A DNA stretch of 64,000 bases from Chitinophaga rupis (GTDB taxonomy: Bacteria > Bacteroidota > Bacteroidia > Chitinophagales > Chitinophagaceae). A program made the translations under genes and the position numbers. The notes beneath the pieces were generated by a model. It saw only the letters and a list, made by a program, of their open reading frames with translations, ran no database searches and was not told the DNA's origin. Every line of letters begins with the position of its first letter. The first letter of the stretch is position 1. This document shows positions 16,425-25,628 of the stretch, piece by piece. The stretch lies in contig NZ_FOBB01000001.1 in the NCBI RefSeq assembly GCF_900109685.1, positions 620,001-684,000 on the forward strand. Direction: 5' to 3'.

Positions 16425-18014
16425 TTATGGGTTTTGTATCAAATTCGGGTTCTTATTCATCTCCTCCTGCGGTATAAAGAACAGCTTCCGGTTATCCCCG
16501 TTGGGCCGGTGCTGGAACCACTTTTTAGTAGTGAAAATACCAAAACGGATCAGGTCCTGCCGGCGGTGGCCTTCCGCCGCAAACTCCCAGCCCAGCTCAT
16601 CCAGGAAACGGCCGTAGGCAACATCTGCCCCACCCTGCAGCTCCGTGATCTGCCCGTTGTTCCAGTAACCATACTGGTAGCTGCTGCCTTTTTGCAGGTC
16701 AGCTACAGTAACCGTGGCTTTGGCAGGCGTGGTACTGGCAAATGCACGCTGGCGCACCTGCGTTACCAACGCAGCGGCTTCCGCAGTCTGACCGGCACGT
16801 AACAGGCATTCCGCCTTCATCATCAGCACATCTGCATAGCGGAATACCGGGAAGTCGTTGCTTAAAGAGCCTTTAGCGCCCACCTTGATCTCGTACTTAC
16901 CGATCCGGTAGCCTTCATTGGACTTACTTTTTTCTATGCTCTCCACAAATTTTACATAGTTGATCACTTCCACACCAGCCGGCGTTTTCTGCGGGCCCTG
17001 CAGCCAGGTATCTTTTAACCGGGTGTCAGCGGCATCATAGGTGTCAATGAACTGCGGCACCGCACAGTTACCGCCCCAGGGCTGCGCTTCCATGCGGAAT
17101 ACCTGCTGGCTCAGGGGATCCAGTGTTTTCATATGGATAATAAAGCCCGGCGCATTCACATCGTCATAAGGAATGGTAAAGATCAGCTCCCGGGAGGTTT
17201 CATTATTGGTCTTGAAATTATCGCGGTACTGCGGCTCCAGCATATAGCCCACCGTGCCGGCAGCCTGTATGATATCATTGCACTGCTGCAAACATTGGGG
17301 GAACGCTGCTGTACCGGTATACACCTGTGCATTCAGATATATTTTAGCTAACAGGGTTTTAGCCGCCCATTTATTAAACCGGCCGTACATGCCGGTACCG
17401 GCCGATTCACGAAGCTGCGCCATATTATCATTCAGCTCCTTCACCATAAAATCATATACCTCCTGCCGCTTGCTTTGTTTAGGAACAGAAAGATCCTTGT
17501 AGTCAGTGATCAGCGGTACATTGCCAAAGTTGTCGCACAAAATGTAGTAATAGTAAGTGCGCAGTGCCTTCAGCTCTGCAAGCAGGCCGGGCTTTGCCGC
17601 CCCTACCGGCAGCTCGCCGGATTCAATTAATGAGATGGCACGGTTGGCATTTACAACGCCAAGGTATACACGCCCCCACAATGCGCTGGGCTGTTCCTGT
17701 AAAGAGGTCCAGGTGTGACGGTGCATACGCTGATAGGTGCCGCCATCATACCAGCCGTTGGGCCGTGCCGGTGTAATAATTTCATCGGCGCTTTCCTCCT
17801 GCAGGTCAAATAGGCCCATCCAGTCGGCCATTACAGGCCGCAAAGGGCTGTAGGCCTGCGCAATGATGGCAGATGTATCTGATTCCTTATAAGTAATATT
17901 TTCTTCCACGATCTCCGAAAAAGTTTCCGGATCCAGTTTGGTGCATGCGCTGCCCGTGAATAGTATCACAGCTATCATCATCAAACCTGTATATATACAA
18001 TGCCTGTTTTTCAT
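16425..18014 (-). CDS. SusD/RagB family outer-membrane nutrient-binding lipoprotein
   Basis: 529-residue SusD-like protein, the surface lid that captures a substrate for the SusC-like channel. A signal peptide ends in the lipobox TGSAC (Cys about residue 24). The N-terminal TPR-like part includes WGRVYLGVVNANRAI and YYYILCDNFGNVPL, typical of RagB/SusD. The C-terminal part has FPVFRYADVLMMKAECLLRAG and a DELGWEFAAEGHRRQDLIRFG block, both family hallmarks. It starts 10 nt after the susC-like stop, so the two form one operon. No glycosidase or peptidase is in the same transcript, so the substrate is unknown. Confidence 0.95.
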   Translation of the reverse strand: MKNRHCIYTGLMMIAVILFTGSACTKLDPETFSEIVEENITYKESDTSAIIAQAYSPLRPVMADWMGLFDLQEESADEIITPARPNGWYDGGTYQRMHRHTWTSLQEQPSALWGRVYLGVVNANRAISLIESGELPVGAAKPGLLAELKALRTYYYYILCDNFGNVPLITDYKDLSVPKQSKRQEVYDFMVKELNDNMAQLRESAGTGMYGRFNKWAAKTLLAKIYLNAQVYTGTAAFPQCLQQCNDIIQAAGTVGYMLEPQYRDNFKTNNETSRELIFTIPYDDVNAPGFIIHMKTLDPLSQQVFRMEAQPWGGNCAVPQFIDTYDAADTRLKDTWLQGPQKTPAGVEVINYVKFVESIEKSKSNEGYRIGKYEIKVGAKGSLSNDFPVFRYADVLMMKAECLLRAGQTAEAAALVTQVRQRAFASTTPAKATVTVADLQKGSSYQYGYWNNGQITELQGGADVAYGRFLDELGWEFAAEGHRRQDLIRFGIFTTKKWFQHRPNGDNRKLFFIPQEEMNKNPNLIQNP

Positions 18015-18024
18015 AACTATTGTT

Positions 18025-21006
18025 TTAAAAAGTAAGGTTTACGCCTGCGGTAAAAGTGCGGGTGGTAGGGTACTTATCCCGCTCATCATCACCTGGCGCC
18101 AGACCCGTACGGTTCACTTCCGGGTCAATACCTTTATAACCGGTAATGGTAGCCAGGTTCAGGGCTGCTACATAAATGCGCGCATTCCGTATATACTTTA
18201 AACCTTTGGTGTTGAAGTTGTACCCCAGGGTAACGTTATCTATCTTCCAGTAATCGCCATTCTCAACGTAATAGCTTACCAATGCCAGGTCATCATTCAG
18301 CCGGGTTTTACCATACACATTATCAAACCCAGTTTTAAGCATGTTATACTGTACTACCTTCGGGTTCTCATAAAACAGCCGCTGAAAGTTCAATACCTGG
18401 AAACCGAAAGCACCGCGCATGGTAACATTCAGGTCAAAATTCTTGTACTGCACCGTGTTGTTCCATCCCAGGAAATGTTTGGGCAGCCCATTACCCAGGA
18501 TCTTTTTGTCATCCGGGCTTTTATCTGCACTGGCTACCGGTTTGCCGTCTTTTCCTTCAATGATCCAGCGGCCGTTATCATCAATGCCAATGGATCTATA
18601 ACCATAAAAATTACCAATAGGCTTACCTACCTGCACACGATGGGTGGCTTCCTGTATGGGCTCCCCGGTATAGCCTGCATCAAAGTAATCGTTGGTAGCG
18701 GCAAAGCTGCTGCTCGAAAGGGACACCAGCACATTTTTGTTGGTGGAGTAATTAAAGCCGGATGTCCACTGGAAATTTTTACTGCGTACCGGTACAAAGT
18801 TCAGCAGCACCTCCAGCCCGGTATTCCTGATCTGCGCCGCGTTAGCCACAATCTGCGGCATAGGGTAGGGTGGCACCGGTACCTGGTAATCAAACAGGGC
18901 ATCTTTTGTTAAACGGCGGTAGGCATCTATATTACCATAAATGCGGCTGTCCATCAATGAAAAGTCCAGTCCTATATTATACTCCTCTTTCTTTTCCCAG
19001 CGCAGGTCTGCATTGGGATTGCGCACGGCATCCAGCCCCTGCACCCATACGCCGTTTACCAGGAAACGGCTACCATAATTAAAGCTGCGCAGGGAAGCGT
19101 ACAGATCATCCGGGATAGTGCCGGTAACGCCAAAGCCTGCACGAAGTTTCAGATCATCCAGCCAGGTAAGGCCGCTCATAAAAGACTCTTTACTTACACG
19201 CCATCCCAGGGACACAGCGGGGAATGTACCCCAGCGGTTATTGCTGCCGAATTTGGTGGATCCTTCATGGCGCACACTGGCCAGCAACAGGTACTTATCA
19301 TCCCAGTTATAGCTTAACCTTCCAAAGAAACCGATAAGCTTCCATTTATCTTTAAAGCTGCCCATCACAGCATCGCCACGTTTTAAGGCATTGCCGGTTT
19401 CCATAGCGTTATAGGAATATTGATCCGTTGGAAAATCCCAGTTCTGCATGTAAAAATTCTCCCGCGTATTATCCTGGTAGCTGTAACCGCCTAATAAGCT
19501 CAAACGGTGCTTTTGAAAGCTGCGCGCATATTCCGTGGTAAATTCCAGCAGCTTATCACGCTGTTCAGAGCTGCCACGGGAAGCATACCCATTGCGGTTA
19601 TTCTTTACGGTAGATACATGTTTCTTAGTTTCTGCATATCCTCTTGTTTCCGACCATTGATTGCCGGACAGCAGCAGCTTAAACTTCAGGTCCTTAATGG
19701 GTTCCAGCGTAAGGCTGCCGTTCAGGCGCGTTTCCCTTTCGTCATTTTGCCCGTATGATTCCATGAGGTAAGCCACCGGGTTATCATAGAAATAAATATT
19801 ACGTTCCAGCCAGTCGCCTTTTGAATTGCGTACGCTGTCTGTTGGATTACGGATCAGCGCCTGCCGGTATACATAGTTATTAAAGCTATTGCCATCGCTG
19901 AAACCACCTTCGCCAACATCCACACCAGACCAGTAGGTGCGGCTGCGTGTTATCACATTCAGATTGGCCTTCAGCTTGCCATCCAGCATAGTATGGTTCA
20001 CATCCGCACGGCCGGTTACCTGTTTATTGTCGGAGTTAAGGAAAAGCCCCTGCCAGTTGCGGTAGTTCAATGATGCAGTAACATTGGTAGTGGCGCTGCC
20101 ACCCTGGAAGCTAAGGTTATGCGTATGGCTCACCGGGGTACGCGTAATTTCCTTTAGCCAGTCGGTAGAGGTGCCATAATCTGTAAAGTCGATACCTTCC
20201 TTGATCAGCCGGCGGTAATCATCCCCGGTTAAAAATTCCGGACGGCGGGCAATGGTTTGTACACTTACATAACCATCGTACTGCAGGGTGGGCCGCATAT
20301 CGCCATGCAGCTTTTTAGTGGTGATCAGGATTACGCCATTGGTACCGCGCGTGCCGTAAATGGCCGCTGCAGATCCGTCTTTCAGCACATCAATGGATTC
20401 AATGTCTTCCGGCGCTACTGTATTCAAAGTGCCAGGAATACCATCTATCAATACCAGGGGCGAGGTGCCTGCTTTTAAGGTAGTGATACCGCGCAGCTGG
20501 ATCTGTGTATTAGCCGTGGGGTTGCCGCTGGGGGTGGATATGGTTAACCCGGCTACTTTACCCTGTATCAGCTGCGCCGCATCGCGTACCGCGCCTTTTA
20601 CAAAGTTCTCTGATTTTACGCTGGCAATGGCGCTGGTTACATCGCCTTTACGCTGCGTACCATAACCTACTACCACTACTTCATTCAAACCTACTTCGGT
20701 TGATTCAAGCTGTATATCTACGGTGGAACGCCCGTTCAGCGGCATCTCCACGGTTTTCATACCCGTAAACTTAAAGATCAGTGTTTTGCCGCCGGCAGGT
20801 ACGGTAAGTGTATAATGACCGTCCACATCCGTAATACTGCCGGTATTGGTGCCGGCTACCGACACGCTGACGCCTGGCAGCGGATTGCCTTCCTTTGCAT
20901 CTGTGACCTTACCGGATACCGGTCCCTGAGCCAGCAGGTACCCCGATGCAAATAACCACGGTATTAATAACAGCGTGGCCTTAACGTGAAATAAGCGCAT
21001 GTCCAT
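18025..21006 (-). CDS. SusC/RagA family TonB-linked outer-membrane transporter
   Basis: 993-residue TonB-dependent transporter. A signal peptide (about 1-26) is followed by a carboxypeptidase-regulatory-like domain (GKVTDAKEGNPLPGVSVSV), the TonB-box-like EVVVVGYGTQRKGDVT (about 110-125), a plug domain with VLKDGSAAAIYGTRGTNGVI, and a long beta-barrel ending in TFTAGVNLTF with a terminal aromatic residue. It pairs with the SusD-like protein encoded 10 nt downstream. At 993 residues it is of usual length. The upstream region (21007-21274) shows no clear promoter match. Confidence 0.95.
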   Translation of the reverse strand: MDMRLFHVKATLLLIPWLFASGYLLAQGPVSGKVTDAKEGNPLPGVSVSVAGTNTGSITDVDGHYTLTVPAGGKTLIFKFTGMKTVEMPLNGRSTVDIQLESTEVGLNEVVVVGYGTQRKGDVTSAIASVKSENFVKGAVRDAAQLIQGKVAGLTISTPSGNPTANTQIQLRGITTLKAGTSPLVLIDGIPGTLNTVAPEDIESIDVLKDGSAAAIYGTRGTNGVILITTKKLHGDMRPTLQYDGYVSVQTIARRPEFLTGDDYRRLIKEGIDFTDYGTSTDWLKEITRTPVSHTHNLSFQGGSATTNVTASLNYRNWQGLFLNSDNKQVTGRADVNHTMLDGKLKANLNVITRSRTYWSGVDVGEGGFSDGNSFNNYVYRQALIRNPTDSVRNSKGDWLERNIYFYDNPVAYLMESYGQNDERETRLNGSLTLEPIKDLKFKLLLSGNQWSETRGYAETKKHVSTVKNNRNGYASRGSSEQRDKLLEFTTEYARSFQKHRLSLLGGYSYQDNTRENFYMQNWDFPTDQYSYNAMETGNALKRGDAVMGSFKDKWKLIGFFGRLSYNWDDKYLLLASVRHEGSTKFGSNNRWGTFPAVSLGWRVSKESFMSGLTWLDDLKLRAGFGVTGTIPDDLYASLRSFNYGSRFLVNGVWVQGLDAVRNPNADLRWEKKEEYNIGLDFSLMDSRIYGNIDAYRRLTKDALFDYQVPVPPYPMPQIVANAAQIRNTGLEVLLNFVPVRSKNFQWTSGFNYSTNKNVLVSLSSSSFAATNDYFDAGYTGEPIQEATHRVQVGKPIGNFYGYRSIGIDDNGRWIIEGKDGKPVASADKSPDDKKILGNGLPKHFLGWNNTVQYKNFDLNVTMRGAFGFQVLNFQRLFYENPKVVQYNMLKTGFDNVYGKTRLNDDLALVSYYVENGDYWKIDNVTLGYNFNTKGLKYIRNARIYVAALNLATITGYKGIDPEVNRTGLAPGDDERDKYPTTRTFTAGVNLTF

Positions 21007-21211
21007 ATGTTTTAATGGTAAAAAAGCTACATGAATTACAGTGCCGGCTAACTATGCCCCGGCCAATGCTGGTCTCCTTCCTTTGGTTGATTGTTCAGTA
21101 CTATCTGTGAGACTAAAATTACACAGTAAAATAAGTGTCTATGTCACACTAATTAACCGATTGTTTGCGAAAATTAACTGCCTGCAAACTTGATAAGATA
21201 TTCCGGGGGCT

Positions 21212-21253
21212 AAAAAACGGGAACGCCGGTACAGGTAACCTGCACCGGCGTTC
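21212..21253 (-). terminator. Terminator of the BSP-type peptidase gene
   Basis: A 15-bp stem with one mismatch (21221-21235 against 21239-21253, core GAACGCCGGT/ACCGGCGTTC) and a 3-nt loop. On the minus strand it is followed by CCGTTTTTTA. It lies 22 nt after the peptidase stop. Confidence 0.85.
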
Positions 21254-21274
21254 TTAATTTATATATCTATTATC

Positions 21275-21964
21275 TTATAATTCCGGGTTTTGCGCGTAGC
21301 TGCTCCACAGCTCATCCAGGCTTTTATCGGTTAAGGTTTGCCAGATCTGCGGAGTGTATTTCTGGTTGCGCATGCTGTCATCCAGCACTTTTACAATACC
21401 GGGTTTTACTTTCTTTTCCAGCCATGCCAGGAAGCGGGCAGTAGTGCGGTAGCTTTGCGTATAGTTTTGTGCAGATGAGTAAGAAGGCAGCTGCCAGTTA
21501 GCGCCTGCATTATCTATCCCAAACGCATAGCGTACATAATCTGCAATACCCTCTGTTAACCAGCCGGGGTCAGAATTTGGATAGTTCTGTACAATGTGCA
21601 TTACTTCGTGTGTAACCACATCTATATCTTCCGGGTGTTTACGGAACCATTCGGGGCTAAAGTTTACCTCACCGCTGCTGGCATTAGTGGCCGCCACCCC
21701 ATCGTATTCCGGGTTTATTATAAAGGTTACTTTCCGCAAGGTTTTTTTATTGAACGTGTCGGCCAGCTTGGGATACACTTTAAAGAACACATCTTCCAGC
21801 TTTTGCTTTACCTCCGGGTTAAAGGTGGAGTCTTTGTTTATCACCAGCAATGTATATCGGCCGTGCTGGATCTTATCGCGGTTATTGTATTTACTGATGT
21901 TCTGTGCTTGCACAGTCAGCATAGGCAAGAGCAGGGCGGGTAACCCCATTAACCATTTACTCAT
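21275..21964 (-). CDS. Basic secretory protein (BSP) family metallopeptidase
   Basis: 229-residue exported protein of the plant-type basic secretory protein family, putative zinc peptidases. The start is set at 21964, where MSKWLMGLPALLLPMLTVQAQ forms a signal peptide; the open frame extends 32 codons upstream but those residues look non-coding. The zinc motif HEVMH (HExxH) is followed by IVQNY and then WLTEGIADYVRYAFG, the family signature. The C-terminal helix includes FLAWLEKKVKPGIV. Bacterial members are secreted; the substrate is unknown. It is separated from the SusC gene by a terminator. Confidence 0.88.
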   Translation of the reverse strand: MSKWLMGLPALLLPMLTVQAQNISKYNNRDKIQHGRYTLLVINKDSTFNPEVKQKLEDVFFKVYPKLADTFNKKTLRKVTFIINPEYDGVAATNASSGEVNFSPEWFRKHPEDIDVVTHEVMHIVQNYPNSDPGWLTEGIADYVRYAFGIDNAGANWQLPSYSSAQNYTQSYRTTARFLAWLEKKVKPGIVKVLDDSMRNQKYTPQIWQTLTDKSLDELWSSYAQNPEL

Positions 21965-22075
21965 AGTTTTTAGTTTAATCTGCTTGTTTATTGGTTGGCG
22001 CACCAAGATAGCTGCTTTCTTCCAGCCACGCAACAAGCAGATCAAACCTCCCACCGGCAAATGATATAATACAAA

Positions 22076-22762
22076 TTACTGTGCGCTGGCCAGCAATGTT
22101 ATATCCAGGTCAAAATCATCATAGATCGCTTTATCACCCAGGTTTTCAAAAAAACTTTTTGAGCGGAACTTAATATCGTATCTGGTACGGTCTATTTTCA
22201 CTAATGCTTTAGCGCTAAGCTTACTGCCATTAATGGTAACCGTTGCAGGAAAGCTTATATCATGGGTAATGCCTTTAATGGTAAGCTTACCTGTTACCTT
22301 ATGCTGGTTGCCGCTTACCGGTGTTACACTGTTAATAGTAAAATTAGCAGCAGGAAATTTTTCCACCGCAAAAAAATCATCGCTTTTCAAATGCCCGGTA
22401 AGCCTGGCATTGCTGTCTGCATCTTTCAGATCAGTAACGGTAATTGAGCGGGTATCCAGCTCAAAGCTGCCGCGCTGCAGCTGGTTATTATCCAGCTCCA
22501 GGGTACCATCGCTGATACGGATATTGCCGGTGTGCTGCCCGCTTACTTTCCTGGCGGTCCAGGTCAGGGTGCTGTTAGTTTTATCTACCAGGAAAATGGT
22601 AGGCTTAACAGCGGTGCTGCTGTTAAATAAACGGTTGCTGTGCTGCACGGTACCGGTAGTAAAAGGGCTAAGCTTATTCACCTGTGTTACGGTTGATTGT
22701 ACAGTATATGCGATGAGTATAACGATCACGCCTATAGAGGCAAAGGAAGCTGCGTATTGCAT
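22076..22762 (-). CDS. YceI family protein with N-terminal membrane anchor
   Basis: 228-residue protein. A hydrophobic segment (about residues 5-22, FASIGVIVILIAYTV) would anchor or export it. The YceI domain (about 55-228) is a lipocalin-like barrel that binds isoprenoids in known relatives: LTWTARKVSGQHTGNIRI, SFELDTRSITV and a KLTIKGITHDISFPATV strand are typical. The start is set at 22762 (MQYAASF); the frame opens further upstream but the extra 15 residues add nothing recognisable. The neighbouring BSP gene is on the same strand with a 111-nt gap. Confidence 0.85.
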   Translation of the reverse strand: MQYAASFASIGVIVILIAYTVQSTVTQVNKLSPFTTGTVQHSNRLFNSSTAVKPTIFLVDKTNSTLTWTARKVSGQHTGNIRISDGTLELDNNQLQRGSFELDTRSITVTDLKDADSNARLTGHLKSDDFFAVEKFPAANFTINSVTPVSGNQHKVTGKLTIKGITHDISFPATVTINGSKLSAKALVKIDRTRYDIKFRSKSFFENLGDKAIYDDFDLDITLLASAQ

Positions 22763-23245
22763 AAAAAAAGGATTGACTGTCCCTGTTACAAATACCTGCA
22801 AGGCCACCGTGGCAGCCTCGCAGGCCTAACAACAGAGAACAAAAGTTAAACGTTGGTTCTGGATCTTTACTTAGTATTTTAGTAAGATGGTATAAAAGAA
22901 AAAGGTTGCATTCAGCAACAACAGGGCATGCAGCCGGAAGACGAGGTTAGTAAAGGTTTTGAAGGCATGTTAGTTAATTTATAGGTGCTGGTTTTTATAA
23001 ATCAACTAATTAATGGTGGTGATTAATTAGGGTGGTGATACAAATATAAAAGAGGCTTATTGAATTACCAAATAATATCCTACAAATTTTGTAGACTAAT
23101 AAAATAACAGCATAAATATAAGAGCCGGATAGACATCAAGCTCCGTCAAGCTATCCATTAAGACACAACGTTTAGTAAAAAACGGATGATGTATGAGATC
23201 ATCCGGTAAGTTTAAGGCGATGCCTGCGAATCCCCCCAAAAAGGA

Positions 23246-23264
23246 AGCCTGATGAATATCAGGC
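23246..23264 (-). terminator. Terminator-like hairpin in the gene-poor stretch
   Basis: AGCCTGAT/ATCAGGCT arms with a short loop; on the minus strand it is followed by TCCTTTTTGGGGGG. No gene is directly upstream of it, so its role is unclear. Confidence 0.4.
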
Positions 23265-23719
23265 TCATTCCCTATTTGGTTTAACCATTAAAAGACACAA
23301 AATGATTCTTGCAAACATTCACATGACAATGACAATATGTTAACCCGTAGCAATGCGTACGGTAAAAGAATTTTATGCGGGGCCGGTTATGATGAGGACT
23401 GCTGTTTATTTCGTTTTATTTATTTGTGCTCTGAAAGCAGCCATAAAAAAAATGTCCCCCCTTCCAGATATGGCCGGGTAATGATCTTTTAAATGCAGTA
23501 CCCCAATATTTTGAACTCAATAAACAGCTATTCCTGAACCGGAAGATGGGTTGGTATCTCCCTTCGTTTCTGGACCGAAATTAAACAGATTCTAATTTTT
23601 AATATGTTAATCATCGGTTAACGTAAAAAGATTTTAACCTGTATTTTATGCTTTCTGAAATGCGCTGTGGTAGTGGGTTCCAGGTCAATTATAATAAAGT
23701 GCGGCCGGGCTGCAGCAGC

Positions 23720-23893
23720 TCACTGCAGCCCCTGTGCAGTAGATGATAAATAGCTGTTTACTGATGCCCGTGTTTGCTTTTTTGCGCCCAGGTTTGAGGA
23801 TGTTTGTGCAACATTTATCCACGGAATTTTAGCGCCTTTTGTATTCTTTGTTCTGCCATTTGAACCCGCCATCATTGTCTTACTATGTGACAT
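23720..23893 (-). CDS. Possible micro-gene, basic 57-residue peptide
   Basis: An open frame from ATG 23893 encodes a basic, Ser/Thr/Asn-rich peptide beginning MSHSKTMMAGSNGRTKN and ending STAQGLQ. Codon choice is acceptable for this genome, and a strong GC hairpin (23707-23731) overlaps the stop, like a terminator. No signal peptide, helix or family is recognised. It may equally be chance; I list it because nothing else occupies the area. Confidence 0.25.
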   Translation of the reverse strand: MSHSKTMMAGSNGRTKNTKGAKIPWINVAQTSSNLGAKKQTRASVNSYLSSTAQGLQ

Positions 23894-24270
23894 CCATCTA
23901 AAGTATCGGCGATAAAAACAAAGCAGGAACAAAAACATTTCTGTAAAACGCTTCTTGTAGCATCACCCCTCCCAAAGCATTCGCCTTAACAAGAAAAACA
24001 TTGTTTGAAAAAATGCCTCTTGTAGTATCATCCTCAACATCATCACTACTGAGAACGGAAATTGTAAGAGGACCTCACCGCTCTGCCTCCCGGGGTAACA
24101 ATCAGTACCGCCGCGGTATCCAGGGGTTTTATAATATCACGGAAGTGTTATTCCCTATCAAAAAAAATAGTGCTGCTGCTTCAAAAAAAAGTTGAAAAAA
24201 ATTTCAGCAGCAGGCTAAAATCGTTAACACTATTTAACACTCGTACGTTTGCAGGGAAAATTGCGTGTAA

Positions 24271-24301
24271 AAAAAAGGTCCCCGCAAAAAATTGCAGGGA
24301 C
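24271..24301 (-). terminator. Orphan rho-independent terminator
   Basis: GTCCC/GGGAC and GCAA/TTGC arms around an A-rich loop, followed on the minus strand by eight T. No minus-strand gene lies upstream between here and the plus-strand WYL regulator, so it would end a short unannotated transcript of at most about 270 nt. Confidence 0.55.
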
Positions 24302-24575
24302 TTACCATTTAACCTATATTCTGTACTGTAGCATCAAAACTTTAAAATATCTTCAGGGGAAAACGATGTAAAACTGCTCAGTATCAATTATTTATAATTT
24401 CCTCGGGAAAGTTGCTATCTATCAGACAGCCCATTTGACGAAAGGTTTAATCTGTAAAAAAATTTTTTTTAGTTTCTCTCTCAAATTGTCCCACCTAAAG
24501 ATATAATAATTGGCAATATCATGTATACGGAATGTGATATAATAAGGTTGCCAGGGAAACATTAAATTGCATTTC

Positions 24576-25535
24576 ATGAACCGCATAGACCGCCTTTCCG
24601 CTATACTCATCCAGCTCCAGGGTAAAAAGATTGTTAAAGCCGCCGAAATAGCGGAACGGTTTAACATTAGCCTGCGCACTGTGTACCGCGATGTAAAGGC
24701 CCTGCAGGAATCCGGCGTGCCCATAGGAGCAGAGGCCGGCACCGGTTATTATATTGTAGAAGGCTATCACCTGCCGCCCGTAATGTTTAACCGGGAAGAA
24801 GCGGCCGCCCTGCTTACCGGCGAAAAGCTGATGGAACATTTCAGCGACCGCTCCAACCGGCAGCAGTTCAGCAGCGCTATGCAAAAGATAAGGGCTGTGC
24901 TGCGCGGCAGCGAAAAAGATTTCCTGGAAGTGCTGGATGAAAATATTGCCGTAGTACGTAACCACACACCACAGCTGGATGAATTTCCCAACCGCTTTCT
25001 TACCGATATACAACAGGCCCTGGGCAAGCAGCAGGTGCTGCAGCTGGAATACCGCGCCGCGCATACCAGTGAGTTCACCAAAAGAGAGGTAGAGCCCATC
25101 GGCATTTATCATAACAACAATACCTGGTACCTGATTGCCTGGTGCCTGCTGCGCCACGACTACCGCAACTTCCGTACGGACCGTATTCGCAACCTGCACA
25201 TCACCAACAGCAGCTACGATAAATCCAAACACATTTCCCTGCAGGAATTTTTGGAGCGCCATAACTCAGAACCTGCGCCCAGCCATACTTACAAGGTATG
25301 TTTCAGCCAGCGGGTAGCGCGTTACCTGGGCAGCCAGAAATATTACTACGGGCTGGTAGAAGAAAAAGCAGACGACCAGCATATAACGCTTACGTTCATG
25401 AATAGCTACCCGCTTGAATATTTTGCACGCTGGATCTTAATGTGGGGCAACGATGTAACCATCATTACCCCCGACGAGCTAACCGAACGTATGCAGGAGC
25501 TTACACGGCAGCTGGTCACGCATTATAATATCTAA
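24576..25535 (+). CDS. YafY-type HTH/WYL transcriptional regulator
   Basis: 319-residue regulator with an N-terminal HTH_11 domain (MNRIDRLSAILIQLQ, then FNISLRTVYRDVKALQESG), a WYL domain (about 140-215, NTWYLIAWCLLRHDYRNFRTDRI) and a C-terminal WCX-like extension (about 230-315, with EYFARWILMWGNDVTII). The start is ATG 24576; the three upstream codons begin at TTG. Paralogous to the protein at 7164-7862 but about 90 residues longer. It probably controls the following DJ-1/GyrI and VOC genes, 93 nt downstream (inference). Confidence 0.88.
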   Translation: MNRIDRLSAILIQLQGKKIVKAAEIAERFNISLRTVYRDVKALQESGVPIGAEAGTGYYIVEGYHLPPVMFNREEAAALLTGEKLMEHFSDRSNRQQFSSAMQKIRAVLRGSEKDFLEVLDENIAVVRNHTPQLDEFPNRFLTDIQQALGKQQVLQLEYRAAHTSEFTKREVEPIGIYHNNNTWYLIAWCLLRHDYRNFRTDRIRNLHITNSSYDKSKHISLQEFLERHNSEPAPSHTYKVCFSQRVARYLGSQKYYYGLVEEKADDQHITLTFMNSYPLEYFARWILMWGNDVTIITPDELTERMQELTRQLVTHYNI

Positions 25536-25628
25536 TCCGCATTTCAGCTCAAAATTCTTTTGCTGCTGCTGACATAACATTGTCACTCCCCCGGTGTTGC
25601 TTTACATACAGTATTAAAAACTGATGTT

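Larger units (their letters stand above)
22763..24575. other. Gene-poor stretch of about 1.8 kb
   Basis: No open frame over 75 codons looks coding in this region. It holds a hairpin at 23246-23264, a hairpin with GGGCTGCAG/CTGCAGCCC arms at 23707-23731, a possible 57-codon gene, two imperfect 26-bp direct repeats (23945-23970 and 24010-24035, differing mostly by C/T), and a minus-strand terminator at 24278-24301. It could be decayed DNA, a site for small RNAs, or both. Confidence 0.6.

Noticed and set aside
24001..24195. 64-codon plus-strand open frame in the gene-poor stretch
   Set aside because: It starts at TTG, contains homopolymer runs and has no coding signature; the area is listed as non-coding.
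22763..24575. Insertion-sequence remnant
   Set aside because: No transposase fragment, terminal inverted repeats or target duplication could be found by eye.
24422..24742. 106-codon minus-strand open frame
   Set aside because: Mostly antisense to the WYL regulator with no protein-like composition.
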